This document shows, piece by piece, positions 16,893 through 25,102 of a stretch of DNA of 64,000 nucleotides (position 1 is its first letter; each line of letters opens with the position of its first letter). The stretch covers positions 248,001-312,000 of the forward strand of contig NZ_VITV01000007.1 in the NCBI RefSeq assembly GCF_007828035.1, in the 5' to 3' direction. A program made the position numbers and the translations under genes. This stretch comes from Nitrospirillum amazonense. GTDB taxonomy: Bacteria; Pseudomonadota; Alphaproteobacteria; Azospirillales; Azospirillaceae. The notes beneath the pieces were generated by a model. The model saw only the letters and a list, made by a program, of their open reading frames with translations. It was not told the origin of the DNA and ran no database searches.

Positions 16893-17576
16893 TTAAGACC
16901 CACCCAAGAGGCCAAGATCGCGCGCCCGCGTCACCGCCTCCACCCGGTTCTTGGCGCCCAGCTTGCGCAGGATGCGGCGGGTGTGCAGCTTGATCGTCAC
17001 CTCCTGCAGGTCCAGCACCCGGCCGATTTCCTTGTTGGTGGCGCCGCCCGCCAGATGCTCCAGCACCTGGCACTCCCGCTCCGTCAGCAGGCCGCCGCTG
17101 TCGGACGCGGCGCCGGAACCGCCCAGGGGGGCCGGCAGGGCCCCCGCCATGCGCAGGGCCACGTCCGCCGGTACCACGCTGCCGCCCACCGCCACCACCT
17201 TCAGCATCTGCACCAGGGCCACGCTGGACAGCGTCTTGGGCAGGAAGGCGCAGGCGCCGCGGGTCAGCGCCTCGCGCGCGATGGCGGCGTCATCATGTCC
17301 CGTGACCACTGCCACCGGCGCGTCGATGCCGGCGGCGTCCAGGCGGTCCATCCCGGCGCCGCCCTCGCCCCCCGGCAGTTGCCAATCCATGACCACCAGG
17401 TCGAAGTCCTGCCCCTCCGGCTGCTGCGCCAGGGCGTCCAGTTCCTCCAGCGAGCCGACGGCGGTCAGGCTGGCCTGCGGCCAGTCCCGCGTCAGGTACA
17501 GTTCCAGCGCGTCGCGGTACATGGGGTGGTCGTCGGCGACCAGCACCCGCATCGGCCTATTCGCGGCACGTTCCAC
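16893..17576 (-). CDS. NarL/FixJ-type response regulator
   Basis: Receiver domain (MRVLVADDHPMYRDALELYL, acceptor Asp in DLVVMDWQLPGG, Lys in GACAFLPKTLS) joined by a Gly/Ala-rich linker to a LuxR-type helix-turn-helix (LLTERECQVLEHLAGGATNKEIGRVLDLQEVTIKLHTRRILRKLGAKNRVEAV; written here as the family motif region, residues about 165-220). Start GTG 17576 has the best ribosome site, GGAGGGGG five bases upstream; GTG 17597 and ATG 17552 are alternatives. It lies divergent from the S9 peptidase gene and upstream of the receiver/hybrid kinase pair on the same strand, and may be the transcriptional output of that system. Confidence 0.9.
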   Translation of the reverse strand: MERAANRPMRVLVADDHPMYRDALELYLTRDWPQASLTAVGSLEELDALAQQPEGQDFDLVVMDWQLPGGEGGAGMDRLDAAGIDAPVAVVTGHDDAAIAREALTRGACAFLPKTLSSVALVQMLKVVAVGGSVVPADVALRMAGALPAPLGGSGAASDSGGLLTERECQVLEHLAGGATNKEIGRVLDLQEVTIKLHTRRILRKLGAKNRVEAVTRARDLGLLGGS

Positions 17577-17837
17577 GGCATCCCCCTCCACCCCCACGAT
17601 CCCCCAACGGTGGCGTCCGTTGCGCGGCGCCGTTCTTGCGGGCCATCATCCGCCCGCGCCCCGCCCAAAACAACAATTTCAAAACAACGCTTTGGCACAG
17701 GGTGCCAGTCGCCACCGGCGGCGGCGCCAACAGGCCTCCCGTTTACATTTGTCCGCCGCATCAGATACGGTGCCGGGCAGCTTGGGTCTAAACCAGCGGC
17801 GCCGGCCTGCAATGGCGCGCCGCCTCGGGAGGTCGAT

Positions 17838-20204
17838 ATGGGAATGGTGGGGCGCGCCGGCCGCGGCGGCGCGGCGATGGGGGCTTGGCGTCACATTCTG
17901 GCAGGAAAGATTCTGGCAGGAACGGTTCTGGCGGGAACGGTTCTGGCGGGCGCGCTGATGACGACGCCCGTCCTGGCGGCCGATGCCCCGGCGGGGTCCG
18001 GGCCCGCCCTGACGGTGGAGCGCATGCTGGGCAGCCCGGCGCTGAACGGCCCCCGGGCGCGCGGCGTCAAGTTCTCCCCCGACGGCAGCCTGGTCACCTA
18101 CCTGAAGGCCAAGGCCGACGACGCCAACAAGACCGACCTGTGGGCCTATGACATCAAGGCGGGCGCGGACCGCCTGCTGGTCGACAGCAACCAGTTCAGC
18201 GCCAAGGAAAGCGAGGAGGAGCGCGGCCGCCGCGAACGCCAGCGCATCCGCGACACCGGCATCATCGACTATGGCTGGGATGATGAGGGGCGCACCCTGC
18301 TGTTCCCCATGGCGGGCGACGTCTTCGTCATGCCGCTGGGCGGCAGCCCGAAGCGCATCACCGACAGCGCCACCACCAAGGACGCCGCCATCGACGCCCG
18401 CTTCGCCCCTGGCGGCAAACTGGTGACCTATGTGCGCGGCAACAACCTTTATGTCTATGATCTGGCCCAGGGCCAGGAACGCGCCCTGACCCACGACGGC
18501 GCCGGCACCCTGTCCTACGGCACGGCGGAGTTCGTGGCGCAGGAGGAGCTGAAGCGCAACACCGGCTATTGGTGGTCGCCCGGCGCCCGCTACATCGCCT
18601 ATACCCGGGTGGACGAGTCCGACGTGCCGCTGGTCAGCCGCTATGACTACGGTGCCGAGGGCGTGACGGTGGTGCCGCAGCGCTATCCCTTCGCCGGCGG
18701 CCCCAACGCCAAGGTGACGCTGCAGGTCATGGACGCCGGCACCGGCAAGGTCGCCAGCGTCAACCTGGGCGATCCCGCCGGCTATTACCTGGCGCGCGTG
18801 GACTGGCGCCGCGACGGCTCGGAAGCGCTGGTGCAGCGCCTGAGCCGGGACCAGAAGCGCCTGGACCTCTTGGCCGTGAACCCCGCCACCGGCGCCGTGC
18901 GCACCCTGCTGACGGAAGAGAGCAAGACCTTCCTGAACCTGCACGAGGATCTGCGGCCGCTGGCCAATGGCAAGATCCTATGGGCGTCGGAGCGCACGGG
19001 CTTCAAGCACCTCTACCTCTGCGACCATGAGGCCGCCAACTGCCGCGCCCTGACCAAGGGCGACTGGATGGTGGACGCCGTGGCCGGGGTGGATGAGACG
19101 GCCGGCCGCGTCTTCTTCACCGGCTTCCGCGAGGGGCCGCTGGACCACCACGTCTATTCCGTGGGCCTGGCCAAGGGCGACGTGAAGGCCCTGACCACCG
19201 AGGATGGCTGGCACGGCGCCGTCATGGCGGCCAAGGGCGGCAGCTGGCTGCACAGCTATTCCGGCCCGCACCAGCCGCCGCAGCTGTCGGTGGAGGACGC
19301 CAAGGGCAACCGCGTGACCTGGCTGATCGAGAACAAGCTGGACGACAGCCATCCCTTCGCGCCCTACCTGGCCGGGGAAATCCAGCCGGAATATGGTGTG
19401 CTGAAGGCCGATGACGGCAGCGACCTGCACTACATGATGCTGGTGCCGCCGGGCGCGAAAACGAGCGGCAAGAAGTATCCCGCCATCGTCAACGCCTATG
19501 GCGGCCCGGCGGCGGCCCTGGTGACCCACGCCTGGGGCGATGCCCAGACGGGCTTCACCCAGGTGCTGGCGCGCAACGGCTACGTCGTCATGGTGCTGGA
19601 CAACCGGGGCACGCCGCACCGGGGCCAGGCCTTCCTGTCGGCGACATACCACCACTTCGGCTCGGTGGAGGTGGCGGACCAGGTGAAGGGCGCCACTTAC
19701 CTGAAGTCCCTGCCTTTCGTGGACGGTCAGCACCTGGGCTTCTTCGGCCACAGCCACGGCGGCTTCATGACCATCATCATGCTGACCCGCGCCCCGGGCG
19801 TCTTCGCCGCTGGCGCCGCCGGCGCGCCGGTGACCGACTGGCGCCTCTACGACACCGCCTATACCGAGCGCTACCTGGGCGATCCCAAGGACGGCACGGC
19901 CTATGAGGATTCCAGCGTCTTCAAGGATTTGAAGAACATCAAGGGCCGCCTGATGGTCATCCACGGCATGGCCGACGACAACGTCTTCTTCGACAATACC
20001 ACCAAGCTGCTGCGCGCCCTGCAGCAGCAGGAGACGCAATTCGACCTGATGACCTACCCGGGCCAGCGCCACGGCTTCTACGACACCTACGCCAACATCC
20101 ACCGCTACAACACCATGCTGGACTTCTTCGACCGCACCCTGCGGCCGGCCGGCAGCCCCGGTGCCGTGACGGCGGGCGGCGCCCCGCAGGCCGGAACGCC
20201 GTAA
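17838..20204 (+). CDS. S9B dipeptidyl-peptidase IV-like protease
   Basis: 788 residues from ATG 17838 (GGGAGG site). A long n-region leads to an unusual signal core made of four five-residue repeats, then a cleavage site near LAADAP. Residues about 60-520 form the DPP IV-type beta-propeller (FSPDGSLVTYLKAK, GTAEFVAQEELKRNTGYWWSPGARYIAY with the substrate-anchoring Glu pair). The C-terminal alpha/beta hydrolase has Ser639 in FFGHSHGGFM, Asp713/714 in GMADDN and His745 in GQRHGF. The elbow reads GHSHGG rather than the common GWSYGG. Releases X-Pro or X-Ala dipeptides in the periplasm. An intrinsic terminator follows. Confidence 0.93.
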   Translation: MGMVGRAGRGGAAMGAWRHILAGKILAGTVLAGTVLAGALMTTPVLAADAPAGSGPALTVERMLGSPALNGPRARGVKFSPDGSLVTYLKAKADDANKTDLWAYDIKAGADRLLVDSNQFSAKESEEERGRRERQRIRDTGIIDYGWDDEGRTLLFPMAGDVFVMPLGGSPKRITDSATTKDAAIDARFAPGGKLVTYVRGNNLYVYDLAQGQERALTHDGAGTLSYGTAEFVAQEELKRNTGYWWSPGARYIAYTRVDESDVPLVSRYDYGAEGVTVVPQRYPFAGGPNAKVTLQVMDAGTGKVASVNLGDPAGYYLARVDWRRDGSEALVQRLSRDQKRLDLLAVNPATGAVRTLLTEESKTFLNLHEDLRPLANGKILWASERTGFKHLYLCDHEAANCRALTKGDWMVDAVAGVDETAGRVFFTGFREGPLDHHVYSVGLAKGDVKALTTEDGWHGAVMAAKGGSWLHSYSGPHQPPQLSVEDAKGNRVTWLIENKLDDSHPFAPYLAGEIQPEYGVLKADDGSDLHYMMLVPPGAKTSGKKYPAIVNAYGGPAAALVTHAWGDAQTGFTQVLARNGYVVMVLDNRGTPHRGQAFLSATYHHFGSVEVADQVKGATYLKSLPFVDGQHLGFFGHSHGGFMTIIMLTRAPGVFAAGAAGAPVTDWRLYDTAYTERYLGDPKDGTAYEDSSVFKDLKNIKGRLMVIHGMADDNVFFDNTTKLLRALQQQETQFDLMTYPGQRHGFYDTYANIHRYNTMLDFFDRTLRPAGSPGAVTAGGAPQAGTP
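17895..17954 (+). repeat. Four tandem 15-bp repeats inside a signal-peptide sequence
   Basis: Units at 17895, 17910, 17925 and 17940 read ATTCTGGCAGGAAAG, ATTCTGGCAGGAACG, GTTCTGGCGGGAACG and GTTCTGGCGGGCGCG. They encode ILAGK-ILAGT-VLAGT-VLAGA, the hydrophobic core of the DPP IV-like protein. Copy-number change would keep the frame and lengthen or shorten the core by five residues. Confidence 0.85.
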
Positions 20205-20235
20205 GGGCGCCCGGGCGCCCAGCCCCGGAAACGAC

Positions 20236-20273
20236 AAAGCCACCGATCCCGCCGGGTCGGTGGCTTTTCCTTT
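20236..20273 (+). terminator. Intrinsic terminator after the DPP IV-like gene
   Basis: AAAGCCACCGA pairs perfectly with TCGGTGGCTTT around TCCCGCCGGG, and TTTTCCTTT follows. It also has As on the 5' side, so it could serve the convergent bfd gene. Confidence 0.9.
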
Positions 20274-20312
20274 GAGGCGCCTTTGCAGGAAAGGCGGAAG
20301 CGTGAAGCCCGC

Positions 20313-20513
20313 TTATTCCGCCGCGCGCAGCACAGGCTCGGACATGTTGGCCGGCTGACCTTCCTGGATCATCTCACGCATGGTATCGAAGCACTTGCCG
20401 CAGCGGGGCGAGCACCCCTGGGCCTTGAACACCGCCCCCACGCTCTGCGCCCCCGCCCCGATATGGGTGCGGACGGTACGGCAGTTGATGGCGTTACAGA
20501 CGCAGACGTACAT
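20313..20513 (-). CDS. bfd: Bacterioferritin-associated ferredoxin (Bfd)
   Basis: 66 residues from ATG 20513: MYVCVCNAINCRTVRTHI, then GCSPRCGKCFDTM. The CxC and CxxC pairs ligate the [2Fe-2S] cluster in the BFD-like fold. Bfd reduces the haem of bacterioferritin to mobilise stored iron. An upstream in-frame extension exists but is not homologous. The bacterioferritin gene is 4.6 kb away on the same strand rather than adjacent. A sigma-70-like promoter lies just upstream. Iron control (Fur/Irr/RirA) is expected from the family; I see no textbook box. Confidence 0.9.
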   Translation of the reverse strand: MYVCVCNAINCRTVRTHIGAGAQSVGAVFKAQGCSPRCGKCFDTMREMIQEGQPANMSEPVLRAAE

Positions 20514-20549
20514 GGCGCAGGCATCCACCCAGAGGCTGATCTGGGGGAT

Positions 20550-20578
20550 AAGATAGTGAGAGGCGTTCGCAGAGGCAA
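20550..20578 (-). promoter_or_regulatory. Candidate sigma-70 promoter for bfd
   Basis: On the minus strand TTGCCT (20578-20573), a 17-base spacer and TATCTT (20555-20550), 37 bases before the bfd start. The spacer holds GCGAACGCCTC, a near copy of GCGAATGCCTC at 20591-20601, so an iron regulator could bind the two half-sites. Based on spacing and match only. Confidence 0.35.
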
Positions 20579-20643
20579 GGATGATTCTGCGAGGCATTCG
20601 CGTATGGGTGGGGCGCGGTTTCGGGAACTTGAGTTCTACGCCG

Positions 20644-21162
20644 TCAGTCGCACCCATCCTTCCGCCAGGCCGATGTCGGCAGGTGTTTGCATCCATTGAA
20701 GAAAATCATCCCCGACTGAACAATACGAATCGCGTGCACCAGTTGATCATCCCCCAGTTCGTATTGAACCGCTCGGGTCAAATAATGGTCATGATAAAGT
20801 GGCCCCGGCGGTAAGTCGGACTGATCATCATAGCGATCGACAACAAGAATGCTGCGATACCCTTCGGAATGACCAATAACCTGCCGGTCCACCCTACCGA
20901 TACGCCTTCTCTCGTCTACCAGCCAATCATGCTTACTTCTAGCAACCTCTTTTCCGTCAGTGGTCACCGTCAAATCATCCGCAAGAATGGCGGCATACCG
21001 GTCGAAGCTCTCAGCAGTTTGCGTCGGCACCACTTGCTTGGCGATTTCAAGAACGAACAAGGGCGGAGGCGGGGGTGGGGCAGCGACCGCCATATCACCG
21101 ATCAGCCAAAATGCGCCAATAACCAGAAGCCCCCGAATCCACGTTATCACTCTGCTCGACAT
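20644..21162 (-). CDS. Exported protein of unknown function, NTF2-like
   Basis: Start ATG 21162 has a strong AGGAGG site nine bases upstream. 172 residues: signal peptide (VITWIRGLLVIGAFWLIGDMAVAA), a run of six or more Pro, then a roughly 140-residue domain with the pattern of a SnoaL/NTF2-like fold (SFDRYAAILADDLTVTTDGKEVARSKHDWLVDERR region). Two Cys near the C-terminus may pair. Codon use is less GC-biased than the neighbours, which may mark a recent arrival. It follows tag by 34 bases on the same strand and is probably co-transcribed. Function not known. Confidence 0.75.
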   Translation of the reverse strand: MSSRVITWIRGLLVIGAFWLIGDMAVAAPPPPPPLFVLEIAKQVVPTQTAESFDRYAAILADDLTVTTDGKEVARSKHDWLVDERRRIGRVDRQVIGHSEGYRSILVVDRYDDQSDLPPGPLYHDHYLTRAVQYELGDDQLVHAIRIVQSGMIFFNGCKHLPTSAWRKDGCD

Positions 21163-21196
21163 AACCTGTTTCCTCCTGCCCCAAACCAACTTCCAG

Positions 21197-21799
21197 TTAT
21201 CCCGGCCGCCTGAACCGCGCCCGCTCCACCTCCGCCCGCACCACGCAGCCCTCGGCGTGGTCGTTGATCAGCCCCATGGCCTGCATGAAGGCGAAGACGG
21301 TGGTGGGGCCGACGAATTTCCAGCCGCGTTTCTTCAGGTCCTTGGACAGGGCGATGGAGGCGGGGGAGGTGGAGACGGTCTGGGGCGGGGCGCAGTCCTC
21401 CGGCCTAGGTTCGAAGCGCCAGAGATAGGCGGCCAGCGAGCCCTCCTGGCGCACCAGATCCTGGGCGCGGGCCGCGTTGTTGATGACGGCCTCGATCTTG
21501 CCGCGGTGACGGATGATGCCCTCATCCCGCAGCAGGCGGGCGATGTCGGCCTCGGTGAAGGTGGCGATGCGGTTGAAGTTGAAGCCGTGGAAGGCGGCGC
21601 GGAAGTTCTCGCGCTTGGCCAGGATGGTGCGCCAGCTGAGGCCCGACTGAAAGCCTTCCAGGCACAGCTTCTCAAACAGCCGGCGGTCATCCCCCACGGG
21701 GAAGCCCCATTCGTGGTCGTGGTAGGGCAGGAACTCCGGCGCCGCCGCGCACCAGCCACAGCGCGGGCGGCCATCGGGCGCGGATGTCGTGAGGCTCAT
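21197..21799 (-). CDS. tag: DNA-3-methyladenine glycosylase I
   Basis: 200 residues from ATG 21799 (AAAGGAG site). The TAG family pattern is complete: zinc ligands in RCGWC near the N-terminus and in NDHAEGC near the C-terminus, YHDHEWGFPVGDDRRLFEKL, then GLSWRTILAKRENFRAAF with the base-pocket Glu/Trp in QSGLSW. It flips out and removes 3-methyladenine from alkylated DNA, a cytoplasmic base-excision repair step. An in-frame upstream extension to 21967 is low complexity and not part of the family. Confidence 0.95.
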   Translation of the reverse strand: MSLTTSAPDGRPRCGWCAAAPEFLPYHDHEWGFPVGDDRRLFEKLCLEGFQSGLSWRTILAKRENFRAAFHGFNFNRIATFTEADIARLLRDEGIIRHRGKIEAVINNAARAQDLVRQEGSLAAYLWRFEPRPEDCAPPQTVSTSPASIALSKDLKKRGWKFVGPTTVFAFMQAMGLINDHAEGCVVRAEVERARFRRPG

Positions 21800-21840
21800 C
21801 GACGTGGGGCTCCTTTCGGCAAAGACAGGGTCGGGGCGCC

Positions 21841-22800
21841 TCACGGCGCGGCGCAGAGGGGGATGGGCCGGGGCGGCGGCGGGGGGTGGTCGCGCCGATA
21901 CTGGGCGATCAGCGGCGCCAGCGCCCCTTGGGGCCAATAGGCGGGGGAACCGATGGCCCGCAGGCAAGCGGCGTTCCAGTAGGCGCCCGCCTCGCCATGG
22001 GCGACGGCGGCGATATCGGCGGCCTCGGGATAGAGATACAGCGTGGTGGGTGCGTCCTTCACCGAAGCCACGAGGGCGGCGGCGTCGGTGGGCGACCAGC
22101 TGGTGCAGCCGTTGCTGCGGCCGCCGGTATAGTCCACCAGCGTGCCCTGGAGGACATAGCCGTCAGCGTCGGCATGGGGGCTGCGCGGGTCGCGGCGGCG
22201 GCAAAGGCCCTTCAGGGTCAGGGCGGCATGGCCGCCGATGGCGCGCAGGCGGGCGTTGGCGGCATCGCCCTCCCCCTCGAACTGCACGAAGGACCGCACC
22301 AGCGGCACGTCGCCGCCGCCGGCCGCACGGTAATAGCCCTTGAAGCTGTCCTTGATCTCGGCCGTGACATAGGCGCCGCCGGCCGTCAGTTCCGAATCCT
22401 GGGCGTTGCCGAAGTTCCGGGCGCAGTCCCGCCCATTGGCGAAGTCCGCCAGGCCGTCCAGGCGGCGGCCGGCGCCGTGGCCGGCGGGGATGGCCTGGAA
22501 GGTCCGTGCCGCCTCACAGATCACATAGAACCGGCGGCCGGGCCCGCCATCCTCGGCGGTGTTGGGCCGCGTCGCGTCCATGGCGAAGTAGCAGGGGTTG
22601 CGCACCGCGCCCTCCGCCACCTTGCGCCGGTAGAGCGCCTGCGCCCGGGCCAGGACCAGGGGCGCGATCTGTCCCTCCCCCTCGCCGACATGGGCGGCCA
22701 GCCAGGCCGGAACGTCCGGCGCCTGCTCGGCACGCGCCGGCGTCGCCAGGGCCAGGACGCCGATCAAGAGCGCCAATCCCATCCGCATCAGGCCCACCAC
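21841..22800 (-). CDS. Murein L,D-transpeptidase-like protein (YkuD_2 family), catalytic His missing
   Basis: 319 residues with GTG start 22800 and a GGAGG site. Signal peptide (LALLIGVLALATPARA). The core follows the YkuD_2 pattern: RRFYVICEAARTFQAIPAGHG, FANG..CARNFGNAQDSELTAGGAYVTAE, then LQGTLVDYTGGRSNGCTSW with the nucleophile Cys in GRSNGC. In family members the first part reads I/V-H-G and supplies the catalytic His; here it is Gln, and the His-to-Cys spacing is about eight residues shorter. So it may be inactive, use another base, or bind peptidoglycan only. Last gene of a minus-strand run behind oprB, 48 bases apart. Ends in a Pro-rich tail. Confidence 0.75.
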   Translation of the reverse strand: MVGLMRMGLALLIGVLALATPARAEQAPDVPAWLAAHVGEGEGQIAPLVLARAQALYRRKVAEGAVRNPCYFAMDATRPNTAEDGGPGRRFYVICEAARTFQAIPAGHGAGRRLDGLADFANGRDCARNFGNAQDSELTAGGAYVTAEIKDSFKGYYRAAGGGDVPLVRSFVQFEGEGDAANARLRAIGGHAALTLKGLCRRRDPRSPHADADGYVLQGTLVDYTGGRSNGCTSWSPTDAAALVASVKDAPTTLYLYPEAADIAAVAHGEAGAYWNAACLRAIGSPAYWPQGALAPLIAQYRRDHPPPPPRPIPLCAAP

Positions 22801-22848
22801 GCCGCGCCTCCACCCATCATCCGGGCGGTGAGTATAGCGGCATCGCCC

Positions 22849-24357
22849 CTATAGGCGCACGCTGGTGCGCAGGCCCAGCACCAGGCCGTCGCCCACCGGG
22901 GTGGTGCGGCCGGGCACCAGGACGTTGCCGCCGGGGTGCGCGACATACTGCACATTGGGCTGCAGCGTGGCCCAGCCGGCCACCACGGCCTGGTAGCTGA
23001 ACTCCACCAGCAACTCATGATCCCGCACCGGATAATAGGGCCGGCCGTAGTGGCGGTAGTCCTGGTCCAGGCCGGCGGCGGCGGAGCCGATCTGGGCATA
23101 GGCCACGGCCAGGCCGGCGGTGTCGTCGGCCCGGGCGGGTAGCAGGCCTTTCCAGGTCAGCCCGCCATCGGCGTAGAAGGCGATGAGGTTGCGGTCGGCG
23201 GGCGCGCTCGCCAGGCGCAGGAAGGCGGCCAGGCCCCCGTCCGGTTTGTCGCCCGTGTGCCACAGCGGCACGTCGGCCACGCCATAGACGCCCCAGTCGT
23301 TCCGCCGGGTCGCCGGCACCCCGCCGGAGCTTGGGTCGGCCAGGGTCTGGCCACTGGCGGCGTGGTGCTCATCGCTGAAGGGTCCGCCGTGGAACCAGGC
23401 GCCCAGCTTCAGGGCCGGCGCCTGGCCGCCTTCCCCCCACACGGCGCCCAGATCCGCCGGCTGGTACTGCGCCTCCACAATGGTGAAGACATCGCCGGAG
23501 AAGCTGAAGGTGGTGCCGCTGGGGTCCTGGGCCTGGGCCTCGCCGATCGCACTGCCGGCCGGGTTGCCGGAAAAGACGGCGCCCAGGACCGTCAGCTCCG
23601 GCGTGGCGGAGACCTGGACGCGGGCGCCTGGTGTCGCCAGGGGATAGGCGGGGCCGCCGCCCGGCAGGTCGGCACCGGTGATGGCCTGCCAGCCAAAGGT
23701 GCCGTTCACGAACAGGGCGGCCCCCCGGCTGGTGACGAACTCGTCATCCGCCGCCAGCTGGCCCACGCGCAGGGAGACCTGGCCGTCCCACAGGGCCTGC
23801 TGCGCCCACAGGGTGAACAGGCGGGCGCCGGGCAGCGCCTCGATATTGCTGACGGTGGCGATGTTCTGCAGGCAGCAGCGGCTGAGCCCGTGGCCGTGGA
23901 TGCCGTAGGCGGTGGCGTGGAACAGCAGACCGTGCCAGTCGAAGGCCGTCTGGGCGTCCAGTTCCACCGTCGCCTCGAACCGGCCATCACCCACCGTGTC
24001 GCGCTTCACCCCACCCTGGGTCAGGCCGAACACCTCGCCCACATAGACCAGGTTCAGGGCCAGGCCGTTGTCCGCCAGCCGGCTGCGCAGGCCGCCCCAG
24101 TTACCCGTCAGGCCGTCGCGCTCCCAGAAGCCGGGCGGGGCGAACCCTTCCGGCCCTGGCGCCTCGGCGGGACCATCGGCGCCCGGCTGCGACGCCGGCG
24201 GCTGGGTCGAGGTCGGCTGGGTCGAGCTCGGTTGCGACGCCGGCGCCTGCAGGGAACCGGGCTGGTCCGCCGCCTGCTGCGCCCGGGCGGGCACAGAGGC
24301 CAGCGCCGTGGCCAGCGCCAGCGTGGTCCGGAAAAGGGCGTGGCCGACCATCCGCAT
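22849..24357 (-). CDS. oprB: OprB-family carbohydrate-selective porin
   Basis: 502 residues from ATG 24357, chosen for AGGGGG seven bases upstream. Signal peptide, then a 45-residue Gln/Pro/Ser/Thr linker with repeated STQP/SQP units, then the OprB pattern: FWERDGLTGNWGGLRSRLADNGLALNLVYVGEVFG, DWHGLLFHATAYGIHG, LFTLWAQQALWDGQVSLRVGQLAADDEF. It ends ...GLRTSVRL, a Leu instead of Phe. Sugar uptake across the outer membrane. Starts 10 bases after the stop of the upstream exported protein, so the two and the L,D-transpeptidase-like gene form one operon. Confidence 0.92.
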   Translation of the reverse strand: MRMVGHALFRTTLALATALASVPARAQQAADQPGSLQAPASQPSSTQPTSTQPPASQPGADGPAEAPGPEGFAPPGFWERDGLTGNWGGLRSRLADNGLALNLVYVGEVFGLTQGGVKRDTVGDGRFEATVELDAQTAFDWHGLLFHATAYGIHGHGLSRCCLQNIATVSNIEALPGARLFTLWAQQALWDGQVSLRVGQLAADDEFVTSRGAALFVNGTFGWQAITGADLPGGGPAYPLATPGARVQVSATPELTVLGAVFSGNPAGSAIGEAQAQDPSGTTFSFSGDVFTIVEAQYQPADLGAVWGEGGQAPALKLGAWFHGGPFSDEHHAASGQTLADPSSGGVPATRRNDWGVYGVADVPLWHTGDKPDGGLAAFLRLASAPADRNLIAFYADGGLTWKGLLPARADDTAGLAVAYAQIGSAAAGLDQDYRHYGRPYYPVRDHELLVEFSYQAVVAGWATLQPNVQYVAHPGGNVLVPGRTTPVGDGLVLGLRTSVRL

Positions 24358-24367
24358 CCCCGTCCCC

Positions 24368-24901
24368 CTACTGCGCTGCGGCATCGAGGATGCGCCGCGT
24401 CATGTCGCTGACGAAGGTCTGCAGATCGGCGTCCCGCCGCCCGCCCTGCACCTCCACCTGGCCGAAGACCTGGGCCTGGTAGCGGCCGCCGCGGTAAAGC
24501 CGCAGTTCCACCGAGATCAGGCGGTGGGTGCCGAACAGCCGGCCGGCGGCGGAGCGGGGCGGCCCCACGCTGCGCGAGGCGCCGGCCGCATAGGGGTTGG
24601 CGCGGAAGGTCCATTCCACCCGGTCGGACGCCGCGCCGTCCGGCGTGGCGGCACCGGCGGCGACGAACGATTGCCCGCCGCCGGGGGTGTTCTTGCCGGC
24701 GGTGTTCATCACGATGGCCAGGAAGGGCGCCACCTCCCGCGGCAGGAAGCCCGGCAGGTCGCCGACGGCCGTCACCACCAGCACACCGCCCTCGGCCAGG
24801 GCGGGGAACGCCCTGCCGGACAGTGCCACGACCGCCATGCCCAGCACCACGCCCCGGCGGGACGGCAGCGGCAGGGGAGTGAACGGCGGGCGGCGCGACA
24901 T
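24368..24901 (-). CDS. Exported protein of unknown function with Tat-like signal
   Basis: 177 residues from ATG 24901. N-terminus has SRRGVVLGMAVVALSGRAFPALA, a twin-Arg followed by a hydrophobic core and ALA cleavage site, so Tat or Sec export. The mature part has SFVAAG, VEWTFRANPYAAG and ISVELRLYRGGRYQAQVFGQVEVQGG, beta-rich with no enzyme motif. First gene of the minus operon with oprB. A 6+6 inverted repeat CGTTGT..ACAACG at 24976-24996 lies upstream and may be an operator. A longer in-frame start at 24994 is less likely. Function not recognised. Confidence 0.7.
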   Translation of the reverse strand: MSRRPPFTPLPLPSRRGVVLGMAVVALSGRAFPALAEGGVLVVTAVGDLPGFLPREVAPFLAIVMNTAGKNTPGGGQSFVAAGAATPDGAASDRVEWTFRANPYAAGASRSVGPPRSAAGRLFGTHRLISVELRLYRGGRYQAQVFGQVEVQGGRRDADLQTFVSDMTRRILDAAAQ

Positions 24902-25041
24902 CACGGCATCTCGGCAAACATCCAGGATGGCGATTGAGATAGCAGAGGCCAGCACCCGGCGCCGCCGCAACCCATCGTTGTCACAAAACAACAACGAAGC
25001 CGGCGATTTTAGCCGATGGCTTTATTGGAACGCGCCCATAA

Positions 25042-25071
25042 GAAAGGCCGGCCGCATGACGCGTCCGGCCC
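25042..25071 (-). terminator. Terminator-like hairpin after bfr
   Basis: On the minus strand GGCCGG and CCGGCC (25046-25070) pair around a 13-base loop and are followed by TTTCTTATGG. It lies about 32 bases after the bfr stop. Confidence 0.6.
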
Positions 25072-25102
25072 CCCCAAGTTCCGTGCGCGACGGAGCGGCG
25101 TC

